NCBI GenBank assembly: GCA_036480335.1
Contig: JAZGGH010000108.1
Span: 1-6,947 of the forward strand
From: JAZGER01 sp036480335
Lineage (GTDB): Bacteria > Pseudomonadota > Gammaproteobacteria > DSM-19610
Reading direction: 5' to 3'
DNA: 6,947 bases
Part shown: positions 5,218-6,947 of the stretch, piece after piece
Numbering within the stretch: the stretch's first letter is position 1
Layout: every line of letters begins with the position of its first letter
Program-made: the position numbers and the translations under genes
Notes under the pieces: model-generated
Seen by the model: only the letters and a program-made list of their open reading frames with translations
Told to the model about the DNA's origin: nothing
Databases searched by the model: none

Positions 5218-6947
5218 TTATTTAAAATCATCGACGGCATGGCCTGCCATCGCTTTGCGTATGTTGGCATTCATCCGTTTATCGACATAACTTTCACTGG
5301 TTTTTTCCAGCTGGCTGATTGCCCGTTTAATGGCACGATGATCATCACCATGACGGGTTGACTGCAAGACGTCTTTTGCTTGTTCAATCTCGGCAAGTTC
5401 TCTATTAGAGAGAAATTCAGCCCCATCTTTATTCAATGCCGCAGTGATCGCTTCAAGCACCCTGTCCGCTTCAACCTGCTGTTCACGCAGACGGCGAGCC
5501 TGCATATCTTCCTGTGCATTGTCCATGGATGCCCTTAACATGGTTTCGACTTCGTTGTCCGTCAAACCATAGGAAGGCTTAATTTCGATGCGGCTTTCAG
5601 CACCGCTGGTCTGCTCAAGCGCAGTAACGCTGAGCAAGCCATCGGCATCCACCTGATAGCTGACTCGAATTCTTGCAGCGCCTGCTGTCATGGGTGGAAT
5701 ACCACTCAGGGTAAATCGCGCCAGAGAACGACAGTCATTCACCAGTTCGCGTTCTCCCTGCACCACATGCAACGACATCGCCGTTTGACCATCCTTGAAG
5801 GTGGTAAATTCCTGCGCCCGTGCAACCGGGATGGTGGTATTTCTGGGGATGATTTTTTCAACCAGACCACCCATGGTTTCTACACCTAGAGATAATGGAA
5901 TTACATCCAGCAAGAGTAAATCATCTTCAGTGGCATTGCCCGCGAGTACATTCGCCTGTATCGCTGCACCCATGGCAACTACCCGGTCAGGATCAATATC
6001 CACATGTACCGGTTTACCAAAAAATTCGGCAACACTATCGCGCACCTGTTTTACACGTGTTGAGCCGCCGACCATAACAACATCGTCAATGATGTCAGCG
6101 CGAATACCTGCATCGCGTAAAGCTCGGCGACAGGGTGCCAGGGTTTTGCGTATCAGAGGTTCCAGCAAAGCATTCATCTGTTGCCGAGATAATTCACCCT
6201 GCCATTGACTGCCATCCATTCGGGTGACGTTTACCGCTACACGATCTGCCTCTGTCAGCCCCTCTTTCGCAGCGCAGGCAGTTAACAACAAGTCACGTTG
6301 ACGCGCATGATCAATAGCATCATCCATACCCGCCTGCTCCATGAACCAGGCAGCAATAATCTGATCCATGTCATCACCGCCCAGAGCAGAATCACCCGCT
6401 GTCGACAGCACTTCAAAAACGCCTTTATTCAGACGCAGAATAGAAATATCAAAAGTACCGCCACCCAGATCATATATCGCAACAATGCCTTCATCACGCT
6501 GATCAAGACCGTAAGCCAACGCAGCGGCGGTGGGCTCATTCAACAAACGCAACACATTCAGGCCAGCTATTTTAGCAGCATCTTTAGTTGCCTGACGCTG
6601 AGCATCATCGAAGTAGGCGGGTACAGTGATCACGGCACCCACCAGCTCACCGCCGAGGGTTTTTTCAGCACGTTGTTTCAGTGTTGCAAGAATTTCTGCA
6701 GACACCTGTACCGGACTAACCTCTGCCGCAACTGTTTTTATGGCGGGCATACCATCGGATTTATCTGTCACAAAATCGTACGGCATCAAACCCGCCAGCG
6801 ATTGTATATCACCAATACCTCGCCCCATCAGGCGTTTAATCGAAACAATCGTATTCTGTGGGTCAGTGACAATATGCTGTTGCGCAGCGTAACCTGTTTC
6901 TACTGAACCTTCTTCAAGATAGCGCACGATAGAAGGCAGACTGTGTC
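5218..6947 (-). CDS. hscA: HscA, Hsp70-class chaperone of the Isc system (5' end outside window)
   Basis: The frame is open to the window edge; 575 residues are visible and about 40 N-terminal residues, including the first phosphate-binding loop, are missing compared with the roughly 616-residue E. coli protein. The visible part begins HSLPSIVRYLEEG, so the GTG codon at 6927 is an internal Val, not a start. Hsp70 motifs include LLNEPTAAALAYGLD (near visible 134), DLGGGTFDIS (near 159), VGGSTRV (near 293), the interdomain linker followed by DVIPLSLGVETMGG (near 347), a beta substrate-binding domain and a helical lid after about 460. HscA with its J-protein HscB recognises the LPPVK motif of IscU and uses ATP to drive cluster transfer. 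The fdx and iscX neighbours separate it from the general chaperone DnaK, and the C-terminus is short and lacks the DnaK EEV-type tail. The operon is normally controlled by IscR, whose site would lie upstream of this window. Confidence 0.98.
   Translation of the reverse strand, partial: HSLPSIVRYLEEGSVETGYAAQQHIVTDPQNTIVSIKRLMGRGIGDIQSLAGLMPYDFVTDKSDGMPAIKTVAAEVSPVQVSAEILATLKQRAEKTLGGELVGAVITVPAYFDDAQRQATKDAAKIAGLNVLRLLNEPTAAALAYGLDQRDEGIVAIYDLGGGTFDISILRLNKGVFEVLSTAGDSALGGDDMDQIIAAWFMEQAGMDDAIDHARQRDLLLTACAAKEGLTEADRVAVNVTRMDGSQWQGELSRQQMNALLEPLIRKTLAPCRRALRDAGIRADIIDDVVMVGGSTRVKQVRDSVAEFFGKPVHVDIDPDRVVAMGAAIQANVLAGNATEDDLLLLDVIPLSLGVETMGGLVEKIIPRNTTIPVARAQEFTTFKDGQTAMSLHVVQGERELVNDCRSLARFTLSGIPPMTAGAARIRVSYQVDADGLLSVTALEQTSGAESRIEIKPSYGLTDNEVETMLRASMDNAQEDMQARRLREQQVEADRVLEAITAALNKDGAEFLSNRELAEIEQAKDVLQSTRHGDDHRAIKRAISQLEKTSESYVDKRMNANIRKAMAGHAVDDFK

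Noticed and set aside
5795..6208. 137-codon plus-strand frame
   Set aside because: Antisense to conserved hscA sequence; Ser/Thr/Arg-rich shadow translation.
6298..6906. 202-codon plus-strand frame
   Set aside because: It lies wholly antisense to hscA, whose protein sequence is unmistakable; no family resemblance and it reads as a low-complexity shadow.
6922..6927. GTG at 6927 as the start codon of hscA
   Set aside because: The frame continues upstream to the window edge with HSLPSI, which is conserved HscA sequence, and the N-terminal ATPase motif would be missing; the true start is outside the window.

Overview
The window looks like a gammaproteobacterial chromosome segment. The evidence is the 3' end of a canonical iscRSUA-hscBA-fdx-iscX iron-sulfur cluster assembly operon on the minus strand: hscA (5' end outside the window), fdx and iscX, in the same tight order as in Escherichia coli. 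I cannot name the genus. The isc genes have balanced base composition; much of the rest is AT-richer and looks like accessory or decaying DNA.

Layout from right to left, in the direction of minus-strand transcription. 6947-5218 hscA (partial), 5209-4871 fdx and 4861-4661 iscX, with gaps of 8 and 9 bases and ribosome binding sites overlapping the preceding stop codons. Then about 1.3 kb without an intact gene (3355-4660). It holds three kinds of debris: a plus-strand remnant of an AAA_14/DUF4143-type ATPase (4336-4574) reduced to its P-loop end and extreme C-terminus; a 33-base palindrome (4300-4332) almost touching that P-loop; and a minus-strand remnant (3705-3950) of the C-terminal part of a protein related to the large gene downstream. 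A plus-strand terminator-like hairpin (3576-3609) and a 39-codon plus-strand reading frame resembling the start of a TonB-dependent receptor (3356-3475) may be traces of another lost gene.

The left half holds two intact minus-strand frames for related exported proteins. The 898-residue protein (3354-658) has a signal peptide, a run of ELWxxDGT-type repeats that probably forms a beta-propeller, an SdrD B-like immunoglobulin-type domain, a second beta-sandwich-like domain and a C-terminal beta-rich module. The 165-residue protein (585-88) has a nearly matching signal peptide and start, but stops after one canonical ELWxxDGT repeat. With the remnant at 3705-3950 this makes three members of one exported-protein family in about 4 kb, consistent with local duplication, domain shuffling and decay beside a conserved housekeeping operon.

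The isc genes work together: HscA is the dedicated Hsp70 that (with HscB) acts on cluster-loaded IscU, Fdx supplies electrons, and IscX modulates the IscS desulfurase. I see no functional link between them and the ELWxxDGT proteins. I found no tRNA, rRNA, CRISPR array, riboswitch or intact insertion sequence. I cannot claim a demonstrated new system; the most notable material is the paralogous surface-protein cluster and the palindrome-plus-ATPase remnant.
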